Assembly (NCBI RefSeq): GCF_008929045.1
Contig: NZ_VFAH01000024.1
Location: forward strand, 1-64,000
From: Noviherbaspirillum aerium
GTDB taxonomy: Bacteria; Pseudomonadota; Gammaproteobacteria; Burkholderiales; Burkholderiaceae_D
DNA length: 64,000 bases
Direction of reading: 5' to 3'
This document shows, piece after piece, positions 45,712-55,033 of this stretch. Position numbers and translations under genes: made by a program. Position 1 is the stretch's first letter. Each line of letters starts with the position of its first letter. Below the pieces are notes generated by a model. That model was not told the origin of the DNA. It did no database searches and worked only from the letters and a program-made list of their open reading frames with translations.

Positions 45712-46955
45712 GAGCGTGCCGTTTCGGTAACGCGGTCGGTATCCTTGTGCTGCGCAGCCGGACTGGCGCCGGAAGATGACAGCATGGTGAGTTTGGGCGC
45801 ATGGGCCGGAAGCCAGCCGGCCCAGTCGGGATAGCGACGCAGGATGTGGTAAAGGAAGAAGCCGCGCACGCGTCGCCACCAGCTCGACTCCTGCAATTCC
45901 TCGGCCTGTATCTGCTTGCAGCTGTGCTGCATCAGGAACCGCAGTTTTTCATGGAGCTGATGATTGAAGTCGCGATCATGGATGAATACGTTGGCCTCAA
46001 GATTGAGAGCGAGGCTGAGCGGATCGAGATTGCTCGACCCCACGGTCGCCCACTCGTCATCGACCAGCGCGACCTTGCCATGCAGCGGCCGGTCGCAATA
46101 CTCATAGATGCGTACGCCTGCGCGCAGCAGGTGCGAGTAAAGCATGCTGGCCCCGAATTTGACGATGGCCATGTCCGGCATTCCCTGCAGGATCAGCACC
46201 ACTTCGACGCCGCGCCGGGCCGCCTTGCGCAACTCCTTGAGCAGCCGGTAGCCGGGAAAGAAATAGGCATTGGCGATGATCACCCGCTTTTTCGCAAGCC
46301 GGATGCCGAGGCGATACTGGCGTTCAATATCGCTGCGGTGCCGGTGATTGTCGCGCCACACGAAGAGCGCTTCCGCCGTGCCGGCGACGGGAAGTTTTTC
46401 GGGCGGCGATGTCTTCCATGGACGAGACCAGCGCCAGCCTGTCTTTCCAACAGTCATCGCCGCATGAGCGAAGCGCCGGATGTAGGCAACGATCGGCCCC
46501 TCGATCTCCACCGCATAATCCTGTTTCGCTTCCGGGCCAAAATCGAGCAAATGATCGGCGGAATAATTGATGCCCCCAATGAATGCGCGCTCGCAGTCGA
46601 CCACGACGATCTTGCGGTGCATCCGCCGGAATACATTGGTGCGCTGGCCGAACAGGCGCATGCCGGGATCGAAGACATGAACGCGCACGCCCGCATTGGT
46701 CAGGCTGGAAATGTATTCATCCGACAGGTCAGGTGAACCAAAGCCGTCGATGGTCATGTCAATCCGCGCACCGCGGCGCGCGGCAGCAAGCAACGCATCT
46801 CGCAGGGCCAGTCCGACCTTGTCTTCGTAGAGGATGAACGTTTCAAGCACGACTTCCTTGCGCGCACTGGCAATTACTTCGAACACGCGCGGGAAAAATT
46901 CCTCTCCGTTCTCCAGCAAGGTGAACTTGTTTCCTTTGATCCACTGTTGAGCCAC
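45708..46955 (-). CDS. clsB: Cardiolipin synthase B
   Basis: This 415-residue phospholipase D superfamily enzyme joins phosphatidyl groups to make cardiolipin. Two HKD motifs are visible: HRKIVVVDCERAFIGGIN (near residue 113) and HGKVALVDDEWATVGSSNLD (near residue 293). There are no N-terminal transmembrane helices, as in ClsB (YbhO) and unlike ClsA. The C-terminal region (VRGFFLYHILRRYPDWAGWLP) is membrane associated. It is the first gene of an operon with ybhN. Activity may depend on another partner, as ClsB-type enzymes vary in their substrate. Confidence 0.9.
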   Translation of the reverse strand: MAQQWIKGNKFTLLENGEEFFPRVFEVIASARKEVVLETFILYEDKVGLALRDALLAAARRGARIDMTIDGFGSPDLSDEYISSLTNAGVRVHVFDPGMRLFGQRTNVFRRMHRKIVVVDCERAFIGGINYSADHLLDFGPEAKQDYAVEIEGPIVAYIRRFAHAAMTVGKTGWRWSRPWKTSPPEKLPVAGTAEALFVWRDNHRHRSDIERQYRLGIRLAKKRVIIANAYFFPGYRLLKELRKAARRGVEVVLILQGMPDMAIVKFGASMLYSHLLRAGVRIYEYCDRPLHGKVALVDDEWATVGSSNLDPLSLALNLEANVFIHDRDFNHQLHEKLRFLMQHSCKQIQAEELQESSWWRRVRGFFLYHILRRYPDWAGWLPAHAPKLTMLSSSGASPAAQHKDTDRVTETARS

Positions 46956-47186
46956 TGCGCAATCTCCTGATGAGCTATTGTCATAAATACCAGAAATGCG
47001 AAATGCCGCTTTGATCTTTACCGTGGAAAAGGGTTTTTACCGAAAAGCCGATGACCCAAATCGATGCTTGAAATTCGACGAAATCAAAACAAACTGTGAA
47101 GACGGTTCAATACCGGTCGAGACATTTTTTCAAGAGCCACCGCGCCGCTTTCATTGAAGGGCTGGCGCATCGCCATAGAGGACGAT

Positions 47187-47420
47187 ATGAAATCAACATT
47201 CCATGAGTTGGAACTGGGAAAAGCAGTACTTCAGAATTCGACGGATATCGGCAATGAGCAGCTGATCATCACCCTGCAGCCGGACAACAAGGCGCCAGTA
47301 CAGATTCAGATCAGGCAGAACACGGAGGGAAGCAGTTCAACGTCGAGTTCGATCGGGATCAGCCAGCATGGCTTGCAACAACTCGTCCATTGGCTGCGGG
47401 AGGAAGGCGCCATATCCTGA
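47187..47420 (+). CDS. Hypothetical protein, 77 residues
   Basis: This frame starts with MKSTFHELELGKAVLQNSTD and has an AGAGGA site nine bases before the ATG. It has an alternating beta-rich part (QLIITLQPDNKAPVQIQIRQN) and a Ser/Thr-rich stretch before a C-terminal helix (GLQQLVHWLREEGA). No known family is recognised. It is convergent to the gene at 47575. Confidence 0.6.
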   Translation: MKSTFHELELGKAVLQNSTDIGNEQLIITLQPDNKAPVQIQIRQNTEGSSSTSSSIGISQHGLQQLVHWLREEGAIS

Positions 47421-47533
47421 GCGGATAGACGACGGTGCGCCATCAAGCATCTGCTCATGCAACCGGCATCCTTCCTTGCTGCCTTACCTGGGCGGATGTC
47501 CGATCACACAATGGCACAGTCACACAAGAGGAG

Positions 47534-47561
47534 GCCTTGCCGCAGACACCTGCGGCAAGGC
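47534..47561. terminator. Perfect 12-base hairpin between convergent genes
   Basis: GCCTTGCCGCAG (47534-47545), loop ACAC, CTGCGGCAAGGC (47550-47561). No T-run follows on either strand. The position between two convergent genes suggests a transcript end. Confidence 0.55.
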
Positions 47562-47574
47562 ATCGGAACGTCGC

Positions 47575-47964
47575 TCAGATGTTGTAGTAATCGAGCGCCA
47601 TCTTGGCGGACTCGGCGACGTCTGCGCCAAGAGGTGCCAGCTCGGGACTATCATCCTTAGGCAAGGAGCGTTTTTTGCCTTCGGTGCCCGCCAAAGCGGC
47701 AAGCTGCTTTCTGACATAGCGTGCAAGGGATACCCTCTTGCCCGACGGCGTCAGCGGCATCTTTCCGTGGTACCAGAAGCCGTCTTCAAACACGATCTTG
47801 AATTCGCACTGATCCTCTTCGTTCTGCAAGGATTCGGCAGCCCAACCTTCCAGCACCGTGTTGGCCGCCTCGACGGAAGAGACGCGCGCTTCCGAAGCCA
47901 GTCCGCTCAGACGATGGATAAAAATTCGTGATACATCCACTTTCTCGCAAATATCACTGCTCAT
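47575..47964 (-). CDS. Hypothetical protein, 129 residues
   Basis: The sequence is protein-like and soluble: an N-terminal helix-rich region, then FKIVFEDGFWYHGKMPLTPS and a basic helix (VSLARYVRKQLAAL), ending VAESAKMALDYYNI. No family is recognised. No strong Shine-Dalgarno precedes the ATG at 47964. It is separated by a hairpin from the small convergent gene. Confidence 0.6.
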   Translation of the reverse strand: MSSDICEKVDVSRIFIHRLSGLASEARVSSVEAANTVLEGWAAESLQNEEDQCEFKIVFEDGFWYHGKMPLTPSGKRVSLARYVRKQLAALAGTEGKKRSLPKDDSPELAPLGADVAESAKMALDYYNI

Positions 47965-48333
47965 AGCTGCATCCGTTAAAAACTGTAGCCGACAAATTGA
48001 GGATGCACAGGCAGATATTCAAGGCGTCCTGCCCTCCGACGATAAAATATTTCCGTGCTGATGATGGCTCCAACTGAATCCGCCATGCTGCAGTAAATAT
48101 TCAAGGACGCCTCTCTGCCTGCGCAAGCCTGCGCCGGTGCGGGACTTACCCGCGGTTGCGTAGCCGGGTTGACCGGCGGGGTGACGCGGTAATACCGCTA
48201 AAAACGCCCGACAGCCGAAAGGCTGCGGGCAAATCCAATTCAAGAAGAGTTGGAGGAGACCCGCGCATACTACTACCAGGAATCTTGCCGGTCTGCTTTT
48301 GATTCGTGATAGGAGATATATGAAATGGTAATG
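47965..48333. other. Intergenic region with terminator and palindrome
   Basis: Holds the promoter side of the 129-residue gene, a terminator (listed), and the 13-base palindrome GCGGTAATACCGC at 48186-48198. No gene is seen. Confidence 0.45.
48197..48230 (-). terminator. Rho-independent terminator for the ankyrin-catalase transcript
   Basis: On the minus strand, GCCCGCAGCC, loop TTTC, GGCTGTCGGGC (48206-48230), then GTTTTTAG. A stem with one bulge followed by a T-run, about 100 bases after the ankyrin stop codon. Confidence 0.75.
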
Positions 48334-48957
48334 TCATGACATTGTTTGGCCAGCTATCTTCGCCAGCGAATATTCTCTGGCGGGATGGTTTTCAACAGGT
48401 GGCGCCACACCTCCGGCCTGTAGGCTCAGGTCTTCAAGCAACGCCGATGTATCGGGGGCACCCATGGCTCGTGCAGCCGTCAGTGCCGTCATGCCTTTCG
48501 CATCCTGCGCACTCGCATCGGCGCCATGCGCCAGCAGCAGCTTTACCACCTCCGTGCGATTGAACATGGCAGCCATCATCAGCGCTGTCTTTCCATCCGG
48601 AGCCGCACCCTCCACGTTCGCGCCATGCGCGAGAAGCAGCTGCACCATGGGAACATCGCCCTTGTATGCCGCGCCCGCGATCGGTGTTTGTCCCATATCG
48701 TTGCGCAGCTCGGTGTCGCCGCCGTGGCGCAGCAAAGCCTTGGCCACATCGAAATGGCCGTGGTAGCTGGCCAGCATGAGAAGGCTGTCACCGCGCTGAT
48801 TGCGCAGATTGGCAGGCAGTCCCCTTTCCAGCAGCGGCTTGAGCCGGTCGGCATAACCGCTGCGCACAAGTTCAAAGACTTGCTGGGCAAACTCCAGCGT
48901 TTCGCGATCCATTCCTTCCGGTGCGCCGCGCTGGACGCCGCCTGCGTTTTCCTGCAT
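48334..48957 (-). CDS. Ankyrin repeat protein (AnkB-like, catalase-associated)
   Basis: This 207-residue protein has about four ankyrin repeats (RNQRGDSLLMLASYHGHFDV, RNDMGQTPIAGAAYKGDVPM and two more, residues about 60-190). It lies immediately downstream of the catalase gene in the same direction, as ankB follows katB in Pseudomonas, where the ankyrin protein is needed for full catalase activity. The same role is inferred here. ATG 48957 has AAAGGAAAATCC before it, almost identical to the catalase start region. No signal peptide is seen. Confidence 0.85.
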   Translation of the reverse strand: MQENAGGVQRGAPEGMDRETLEFAQQVFELVRSGYADRLKPLLERGLPANLRNQRGDSLLMLASYHGHFDVAKALLRHGGDTELRNDMGQTPIAGAAYKGDVPMVQLLLAHGANVEGAAPDGKTALMMAAMFNRTEVVKLLLAHGADASAQDAKGMTALTAARAMGAPDTSALLEDLSLQAGGVAPPVENHPAREYSLAKIAGQTMS

Positions 48958-49100
48958 GGATTTTCCTTTCAAGGCCAGCACATGGCCAGCATTGCCAGCA
49001 TTGCCAGCATTGAACCGGTACGGCCGCTCCATTGTGAAGCATGCCAGCGCGTTGGCGCGGGGCGGCGGCCTGCGCTGTCATTTGCGTCCCGGACAAGACC

Positions 49101-50705
49101 CTATTTCGCCGGAGCGGTCTCCTGCACCCGTGCAGACGCCTCCTTCTTCCCACTCGTAAAGGTGGGACCGGAACGCCGCTCATGCGGAGCCGGTTTGCCA
49201 GGCAGCGGCGGGAGCGCTTTCGCCCTTTCCAGATCGACTCCGGCGACCTCCGCAACCCGGCGTCCATAGTCTTCGTCGCAATGCCAGAGATGCCATACCA
49301 TGCGCAGCTGGATCGGCTCCGGACACTGTTTCAGATCACCTCCGATGTTGGACACCAGCTCATCGCGCTCCCAGTCCTCGAAGGTCCTGTAGCGATCGCC
49401 GGCCTGCCTGTAATCGTCGGAAGTGCGGGTTGTCTGAAAGCGGCCGAGAGGGCCTTCCACCCACTGGTGATATTCCTTTGCCGGCTTCGGCGCCTCCTGC
49501 AGGCCGCCAAGCGAACTCGGCTCGTAATTGATGTGCTTGTTGGCGCCGCCGTCGTCGACGTAATACGCCATTTGCGCATCGCGCTGGTTGGTCCTGGAGC
49601 GGGCTTTTTCCTGCGGCGCATTGATCGGCAGCTGCAGGTAGTTGGGCCCGACCCGGTAACGCTGCGTATCCGAATAGGACAGGGTACGGCCCTGCAGCAT
49701 CTTGTCATCCGAAAAGTCGACGCCGTCCACCAGCACGCCGGTACCGAACGCCGATTGCTCGGTCTCGGCAAATACATTGTCCGGATTGCGATCGAGGACC
49801 ATGCGCCCGACCGGGAGCAGGGGAAACTTGTCTTCAGGCCAGCGCTTGGTGTCGTCGAGCGGGTCAAAGTCGAGCTCCGGATGCTCGCCGTCGGACATGA
49901 TCTGCACACAGAACTCCCACTCCGGAAAATCCTTGCGCTCTATCGCCTCGTACAGGTCCTTGGTGGCATGGCCCACGTCCTGCGCCTGAATTTCCGCCGC
50001 CTGCGCCGCAGTGAGATTGCGCACGCCCTGCTTCGGCTGCCAGTGAAACTTCACGAGATGGGCCACGCCTTCATCATTGACCAGCTTGTAGGTATTGACG
50101 CCGGCGCCTTCCATCTCGCGATAGTTGGCCGGTATACCCCAGGGGCTCTTGACCCAGGTAACCATATGCAGCGTTTCCGGGGACTGGGAAACAAAATCAT
50201 AGAAGCGCCAGGGCTCCTGCCGATTGGTCACCGGATCCGGCTTGAAGGCATGGATCATGTCGGGAAACTTGATGGCATCGCGGATGAAGAAAATCTTCAA
50301 GTTGTTGCCGACCAGATCCCAGTTGCCGTCCACGGTTTTGAGCTTCACGGCAAATCCGCGGGGATCGCGGGCGGTCTCGGGGGAATCCTTGCCGCCGATG
50401 ACCGTGGAAAAACGTACGAAAACGGGAGTACGCACGCCGGTCTGGTTCAAGACCTTGGCGCGGGTGTACTTCTGTGCGGGCTCGTTGCCGATTGTGCCGT
50501 AGGCCTCGAAATAGCCGTGCGCGCCCGTGCCGCGGGCATGAACGACGCGCTCGGGGATGCGTTCGCGGTCGAAATGGGTGATCTTTTCGATGAACTGGTA
50601 ATTTTCCAGCGTTGCCGGCCCGCGCTCGCCGACGGAACGCAGAGACTGGTTATCGCTGACCGGATGACCCTGGCGGGTGGTCAGTGTCGGACGCTCGCTG
50701 CTCAT
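49101..50705 (-). CDS. Catalase (heme, monofunctional)
   Basis: This 534-residue enzyme decomposes hydrogen peroxide. It contains the active-site region [20 protein letters not shown] (distal His), [11 protein letters not shown], the Asn-bearing [18 protein letters not shown], and the proximal heme ligand motif [19 protein letters not shown] (Tyr). Length and lack of an extra C-terminal domain suit the small-subunit catalase group. ATG 50705 is used (GAAAGGAAAATC just before it); the longer frame begins at an ATG 18 bases upstream. A perfect inverted repeat lies about 60 bases before the start. It precedes the ankyrin gene, with 143 bases between them. Confidence 0.95.
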   Translation of the reverse strand: MSSERPTLTTRQGHPVSDNQSLRSVGERGPATLENYQFIEKITHFDRERIPERVVHARGTGAHGYFEAYGTIGNEPAQKYTRAKVLNQTGVRTPVFVRFSTVIGGKDSPETARDPRGFAVKLKTVDGNWDLVGNNLKIFFIRDAIKFPDMIHAFKPDPVTNRQEPWRFYDFVSQSPETLHMVTWVKSPWGIPANYREMEGAGVNTYKLVNDEGVAHLVKFHWQPKQGVRNLTAAQAAEIQAQDVGHATKDLYEAIERKDFPEWEFCVQIMSDGEHPELDFDPLDDTKRWPEDKFPLLPVGRMVLDRNPDNVFAETEQSAFGTGVLVDGVDFSDDKMLQGRTLSYSDTQRYRVGPNYLQLPINAPQEKARSRTNQRDAQMAYYVDDGGANKHINYEPSSLGGLQEAPKPAKEYHQWVEGPLGRFQTTRTSDDYRQAGDRYRTFEDWERDELVSNIGGDLKQCPEPIQLRMVWHLWHCDEDYGRRVAEVAGVDLERAKALPPLPGKPAPHERRSGPTFTSGKKEASARVQETAPAK

Positions 50706-50763
50706 GATTTTCCTTTCATGCACTTCCTTGAAGGAGATTCATTCTGATTTAATGCCGTATTCC

Positions 50764-50792
50764 TTGTATAAAATTCAATTCTTTTTATACAA
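50764..50792. promoter_or_regulatory. 10-base perfect inverted repeat, candidate operator
   Basis: TTGTATAAAA (50764-50773) and TTTTATACAA (50783-50792) with a nine-base spacer. It lies about 60 bases before the catalase start and 305 before zwf. The TATA-rich arms overlap possible -10 elements. It could bind a peroxide or iron-responsive regulator; the family is not identified. Confidence 0.6.
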
Positions 50793-51096
50793 TCCTGGCT
50801 TTTGCCTATGGCAGACAGTGTTTCAAGCCTTTTTACAATGGCGCCTCGATAGCGCCTCGATGGCACCCCAGGGATATAGAGAAATCTTCAACGAGGTGGT
50901 TCCTGTAAACCTGGGAAAACAGCGGGGATTTGAAGCTGTCTTGGCGCAATAGGGATCCCGACTGATAAGGTCGTGAACTGCACGGACGAATTGGCATCAC
51001 GATCAGGGGCTTGAAACTTGCAAGCAATTTTCAGAATATGTCTGCACCGCATGCGTGCACCGGCCGTATAACCGCACAACGGATCAATTTCACATC
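50793..51096. other. Upstream region of zwf
   Basis: About 300 bases between the palindrome and the zwf start, with no recognised gene. It should include the zwf promoter. Confidence 0.4.
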
Positions 51097-52566
51097 ATGG
51101 CAATACCAACCTCAACGACAGAACCGATGCAACCACTGGACATGATCATTTTCGGCGGAGGCGGCGATCTCGCCGTGCGCAAGCTGCTGCCGGCGCTCTA
51201 CATGGCGCATCTTCATGGCAATCTTCCTGCATCCACACGCATCATCGCCGTCGGCAGGCATGCCTACGACCGGGACAGCTACATCGAATTCGTCCAGGAG
51301 CGCTCGCAGTCGTTCATTGAAGCAAAGAATCTCGAAGCCAAGGCCTGGCAGGAATTTCTCGGCCTGCTCCATTACGTTGCGCTGGATGCCACCAACGGCG
51401 CCACCTATGCGGATCTGGCCCGCGCGTCGCGCCCTGGAGTGGAGCGCGTGTTTTATCTCGCGACGGCGCCCACGATATTCATGAACATCTGCGAGAACCT
51501 CGCAGCCAGCGGCCTCGTTGACCGGCACAGCCGCGTGGTACTGGAAAAACCGCTCGGCCATGATCTGGAGTCGGCCCGCGAGATCAATCTTGCGGTAGGC
51601 AAGTATTTCGACGAATCGCAGATCTACCGCATCGACCATTATCTCGGCAAGGAAACGGTGCAGAACCTGATGGTGCTGCGTTTCGGCAACGGCATCCTTG
51701 AGCCCCTGTGGCGCGCCCCGAACATTCGCAGCGTGCAGATCACGGTTGCGGAAACCGTGGGCGTCGGCAGCCGGGCAGGATTCTATGACGGCACCGGCGC
51801 CTTGCGCGACATGGTGCAGAACCACCTGCTTCAACTGTTGTGCATCATCGCGATGGAGCCGCCCGTATCGCTCGATCCCGACGCGGTGCGCGATGAAAAG
51901 CTGAAAGTGCTGCGCTCTCTGCGCCGCATGCGCCTCGGCGATATCGCCCGCGATACCGTACGCGGACAGTACTCCACCGGCGCCGTCAACGGCGAAGCCG
52001 TGAAGGCATATCGTGATGAAGCCGATGTCCCGGACGACAGCCGCACGGAAACCTTTGTCGCGCTGCGTACCTACGTCGACACTTGGCGCTGGGCCAACGT
52101 GCCCTTCTTTCTGCGCACGGGCAAACGCATGCAGAAACGCCTGTCGCAGATCGTGATTGAATTCGCCAACCCGCCATTTTCGATTTTTCCGGACGCGCCG
52201 CGCACGACCGCCAACCGGCTGGTCATTCATCTGCAGCCGGAGGAATCGATCCAGCTGCAGCTCATGGCCAAGCAGCCTGGTAGCGGCATGCAGATGCTTC
52301 CGGTCAGCCTGAATCTCGATCTGCAATCCGCATTTTCCCAGCGCCGCGCCGAGGCGTATGAACGTCTGCTGATCGACGTCGTGCGGGGAAGACTGACGCA
52401 CTTCATGCGCCGGGACGAACTCGAGGCAGCCTGGTCCTGGGCCGACCCCATACTCGAGGGCTGGAAGGAGCTCGGCGAGCGCCCTCTTCCCTATACCGCG
52501 GGCAGCTGGGGACCGGATGCCTCGGCTGCCTTGCTGGCGCGTGAAGGATTTAGCTGGATCGAATAA
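51097..52566 (+). CDS. zwf: Glucose-6-phosphate 1-dehydrogenase
   Basis: This 489-residue enzyme oxidises glucose-6-phosphate to 6-phosphogluconolactone with NADP+ (or NAD+), opening the oxidative pentose phosphate or Entner-Doudoroff route and supplying NADPH for oxidative stress defence. The N-terminal dinucleotide motif is IIFGGGGDLAVRKLLPALY; the active-site signature is RIDHYLGKETVQNL (near residue 187). Length and domains match the family. No pgl, edd or eda gene is nearby, so it is a separate locus; its neighbour is the catalase. ATG 51097 is chosen; an ATG 30 bases downstream is also possible. Confidence 0.95.
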   Translation: MAIPTSTTEPMQPLDMIIFGGGGDLAVRKLLPALYMAHLHGNLPASTRIIAVGRHAYDRDSYIEFVQERSQSFIEAKNLEAKAWQEFLGLLHYVALDATNGATYADLARASRPGVERVFYLATAPTIFMNICENLAASGLVDRHSRVVLEKPLGHDLESAREINLAVGKYFDESQIYRIDHYLGKETVQNLMVLRFGNGILEPLWRAPNIRSVQITVAETVGVGSRAGFYDGTGALRDMVQNHLLQLLCIIAMEPPVSLDPDAVRDEKLKVLRSLRRMRLGDIARDTVRGQYSTGAVNGEAVKAYRDEADVPDDSRTETFVALRTYVDTWRWANVPFFLRTGKRMQKRLSQIVIEFANPPFSIFPDAPRTTANRLVIHLQPEESIQLQLMAKQPGSGMQMLPVSLNLDLQSAFSQRRAEAYERLLIDVVRGRLTHFMRRDELEAAWSWADPILEGWKELGERPLPYTAGSWGPDASAALLAREGFSWIE

Positions 52567-52614
52567 GTACAGCGGGCACTGCTGCAACATGAGGCGCTGT
52601 CGGCGCATGCGAAT

Positions 52615-52683
52615 GCACCGAACGCACCGAACGCACCGAACGCACCGAACGCCTCATGAACGCCTTGTCAACGCCTTGTCAAC
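52615..52683. repeat. Short tandem repeats after zwf
   Basis: GCACCGAAC is repeated four times (52615-52650), followed by GCCTCATGAAC and two copies of GCCTTGTCAAC (52662-52683). The runs lie between zwf and the next gene and can expand or contract. Confidence 0.8.
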
Positions 52684-52698
52684 GCGCTTTGATGTGCT

Positions 52699-52983
52699 CT
52701 AACGGATCGCATCGAGCGCGTCGATTTCCGCGGCGGCCCAGGCGACGAATTGTTTTACACGTTGCTTGAGTGCCGCGAGGTCCTCATCGTCATCAAGCGG
52801 CTGCATGCAGCTGAGCATCAATGTCCAGCCGGTGCCCGTCTGCACCAGATTCTCCAGTATCGGGCGCCGGTTCTGCATCATGCGGATCTTGAAATCGTCC
52901 ATCATCGGCAGCTGAAGATCGACTGATTTTTTCCACATGTCGAGCATTTCATCGATTCGCTCCAGATCCATTTCAACTTTCAT
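52699..52983 (-). CDS. Hypothetical helical protein, 94 residues
   Basis: A cytosolic, mostly helical, Met-rich and acidic protein (MKVEMDLERIDEMLDMWKK at the start, LDDDEDLAALKQRVKQFVAW near the end). AAGGAAAAGCGC precedes the ATG at 52983. The pattern is protein-like; no family is recognised. It is convergent with zwf. Confidence 0.6.
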   Translation of the reverse strand: MKVEMDLERIDEMLDMWKKSVDLQLPMMDDFKIRMMQNRRPILENLVQTGTGWTLMLSCMQPLDDDEDLAALKQRVKQFVAWAAAEIDALDAIR

Positions 52984-53188
52984 TGCGCTTTTCCTTCAGA
53001 TAGCCGTATTTGATATTTGCAGGCATGAACAACGGCGAATGCTAACCCGGTAAAGGATCGCATGCATGCCGGCATGAAGCGCACCGGATCATGCCCGGGA
53101 ATATTCCTGGCATTGAGATGTCCAACCGGACATCGTTATTTCTATCCGCGACGCGTGCCGCCATGGATACGCCGTGGGACTTATTCCA

Positions 53189-53914
53189 ATGCAACGACGA
53201 ATCAAAGCAATGCCTTTCATGCCCGTGCTTCTTGCAGCGCTTTTCTCCATGCCTGCGGCACGGGCCGAGCAGGAACAACCTCAGGCCGATGATATCGAGG
53301 TTTCAGTAAGCAAGGTCGGCGCTACCGTCATTGTGGATGTCGGCATGCCGGTCAAGGCCAGTCTGCGCAGCGCCTGGGAAGTACTGACCGACTATGATCA
53401 CATGGCGGAATTCTTTCCGAACCTGGAATCGAGCAGGGTGGTTGAGCAGCAAGGCAACAAGCTGCGCATTGAACAGACCGGCAAGCTTGCCTATGGTCCC
53501 TTGTCCTTCCCATTCGAATCCATTCGCGAGATCGTGCTGACGCCTTATTCCAGGGTTCACTCCAAGGCGGTGGGAGGCACCATCAAGCATGGAGAGGCAA
53601 TTACCCGGCTGGTGCCTGAAGGCGCAACGACTCGCATCTTCTACCATAGCGAGTCCACGCCCAACACATGGGTACCACCGGGCATCGGCCCAAATCTCAT
53701 TGCAGGGCGTACTCGGGAACAGTTTGCAAGTCTGCGCGACGAGATCCTGCGGCGAGCGCAGCATGAAAGGACCGGCGCGGCGGAAACGCGACGAACGCCA
53801 GATCCGCGGCCCGCCCCAAACCGGGGTACCGCGTCGGGAGAATCGGCAAGCGGATCCGGAGCTGCCGGACCAGGACAGGCTGCAAGCTCGGGGCAAGACA
53901 CATCAACAAAATGA
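53189..53914 (+). CDS. SRPBCC/START-like secreted protein
   Basis: This 241-residue protein has a signal peptide (MPVLLAALFSMPAARA, cleaved near residue 26) and a domain resembling the polyketide cyclase/START superfamily (SLRSAWEVLTDYDHMAEFFP, KLRIEQTGKLAYGPLSFPFE, TTRIFYHSESTPNTWVPP). These ligand-pocket domains bind lipids or small hydrophobic compounds. The C-terminus (from about residue 195) is a low-complexity Pro/Ser/Gly/Ala tail. ATG 53189 is used; an ATG 21 bases downstream is possible. A strong bidirectional terminator follows. Confidence 0.8.
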   Translation: MQRRIKAMPFMPVLLAALFSMPAARAEQEQPQADDIEVSVSKVGATVIVDVGMPVKASLRSAWEVLTDYDHMAEFFPNLESSRVVEQQGNKLRIEQTGKLAYGPLSFPFESIREIVLTPYSRVHSKAVGGTIKHGEAITRLVPEGATTRIFYHSESTPNTWVPPGIGPNLIAGRTREQFASLRDEILRRAQHERTGAAETRRTPDPRPAPNRGTASGESASGSGAAGPGQAASSGQDTSTK

Positions 53915-53949
53915 GGTCAACCACAGTCCTGGAATGACGATGTCCAAAC

Positions 53950-53981
53950 AAAAAGCCAACCGGCTTTGCGGTTGGCTTTTT
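53950..53981. terminator. Bidirectional rho-independent terminator
   Basis: AAAAAGCCAACCG, loop GCTTTG, CGGTTGGCTTTTT. A textbook stem followed by T's on the plus strand and also usable from the minus strand. It follows the SRPBCC gene by 36 bases. Confidence 0.9.
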
Positions 53982-54094
53982 GGGCAGCTCGCCCTGTCAA
54001 GGCCGATTCATCGAGGGATGGAAACCTCCTAGAGCGCTTCCGCGCTTTCGGGATCGTCAGGCCAGAAGCGTGCCGAGGCTCACTGCCACGAAAA

Positions 54095-54346
54095 TCATGT
54101 GGCCTGCTCGGTGGCTCTGGAAAACGATCCAACCAGTCCGGCCAGTTTCATGCGCTTTTCGACATCTTCCGCGCACTCCTTGCTGCAAAATGCAGCGCCG
54201 GACATGGCGGGATCGCCGCAATCATTGAAACAGCCGCCGTCAGCACGTGCCGCAATCTGCGTTCCTGCGCCTTGCCGGCCTTTGGCAATAATTGCTTCAA
54301 GCATTTTTTGTTCATTTTCGCTTGCTACATCTGCTTCGTCGGCCAT
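54095..54346 (-). CDS. Small Cys-rich zinc-binding protein, 83 residues
   Basis: The central motif CFNDCGDPAMSGAAFCSKEC resembles small treble-clef or zinc-ribbon domains (two pairs of cysteines 11-12 residues apart), with an acidic helical N-terminus. A relation to the DksA/TraR zinc fingers is possible but unproven. TAGGAG precedes the ATG at 54346. It may bind metal and nucleic acid or protein. It precedes no operon partner. Confidence 0.7.
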   Translation of the reverse strand: MADEADVASENEQKMLEAIIAKGRQGAGTQIAARADGGCFNDCGDPAMSGAAFCSKECAEDVEKRMKLAGLVGSFSRATEQAT

Positions 54347-54439
54347 CCGAACTCCTACAAAAGTTAATCATTACCAAGACTTGCGTCCGGGAAGGTCTTG
54401 GATACAAACACCTGCTTTGGGTTCCGGCAGGATAACGGA

Positions 54440-55033
54440 TTAATGCGCTTTTTCCGTCTCGACTTGCACGGCCGTCGCCGTGGGATCAAGATAGCGTTCC
54501 AGCAGGTCGAAAAACTGGCCGTAGAACTGCTTGCTCGGAATTGTTTCACTCGCCACCTTCACCAGTGCGTCGTCCGAGCTTCCGAAGGGCAGCGAAATCG
54601 AACCCAGCGCCCCGACACCCAGACTGGCAGAATTGCTGCTCTTCCTCAATGTATAACGGTCCCGCACTGCATTCGCAAAGGCGGTCGTGCTGTTGCTTCC
54701 CTGGTTATTCGGCGCGCATGTGACATGAAACTCGATCTGCACATGCACATCCGCTTCCGGCTGAAAGTACTTGCGTCCTCTGACGGATGACTCCCCTGCT
54801 TCCCCGATCACATAGCCTTGACTCAGCAAGGCCCGCCTAGCCGCTTCGCACGTCTGACGTTCCGTGCCCGGGAAACTCTGGGTATAGGCTGCGGAAGACA
54901 GGAATTCCTCAGGCTGGGCGGCAACCGATTGCTGCGGCTGCATTGAGGTCACTGTAGAACAGGCTGACAGGCCAAGGCAGGATAGGGCAATCGATGTAAA
55001 AGCAAGTCGTCGGGATCGGGTGAAAATGTTCAT
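54440..55033 (-). CDS. DUF2242-type lipoprotein
   Basis: This 197-residue protein has a lipoprotein signal (LSCLGLSACS, lipidation Cys near residue 25) and resembles the DUF2242 family (RQTCEAARRALLSQGYVIGE, YFQPEADVHVQIEFHVTCAP, QFYGQFFDLLERYL). The function is unknown; members are envelope lipoproteins. ATG 55033 is chosen because it begins directly before the signal peptide. Confidence 0.78.
   Translation of the reverse strand: MNIFTRSRRLAFTSIALSCLGLSACSTVTSMQPQQSVAAQPEEFLSSAAYTQSFPGTERQTCEAARRALLSQGYVIGEAGESSVRGRKYFQPEADVHVQIEFHVTCAPNNQGSNSTTAFANAVRDRYTLRKSSNSASLGVGALGSISLPFGSSDDALVKVASETIPSKQFYGQFFDLLERYLDPTATAVQVETEKAH

Noticed and set aside
47965-48333. Possible riboswitch upstream of the minus-strand gene
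   Set aside because: The structured sequence is explained by a terminator after the ankyrin gene and by a short palindrome; no known riboswitch core was recognised.
51112-52608. A 498-codon minus-strand open frame
   Set aside because: Antisense shadow of zwf, which has the complete G6PD signature.
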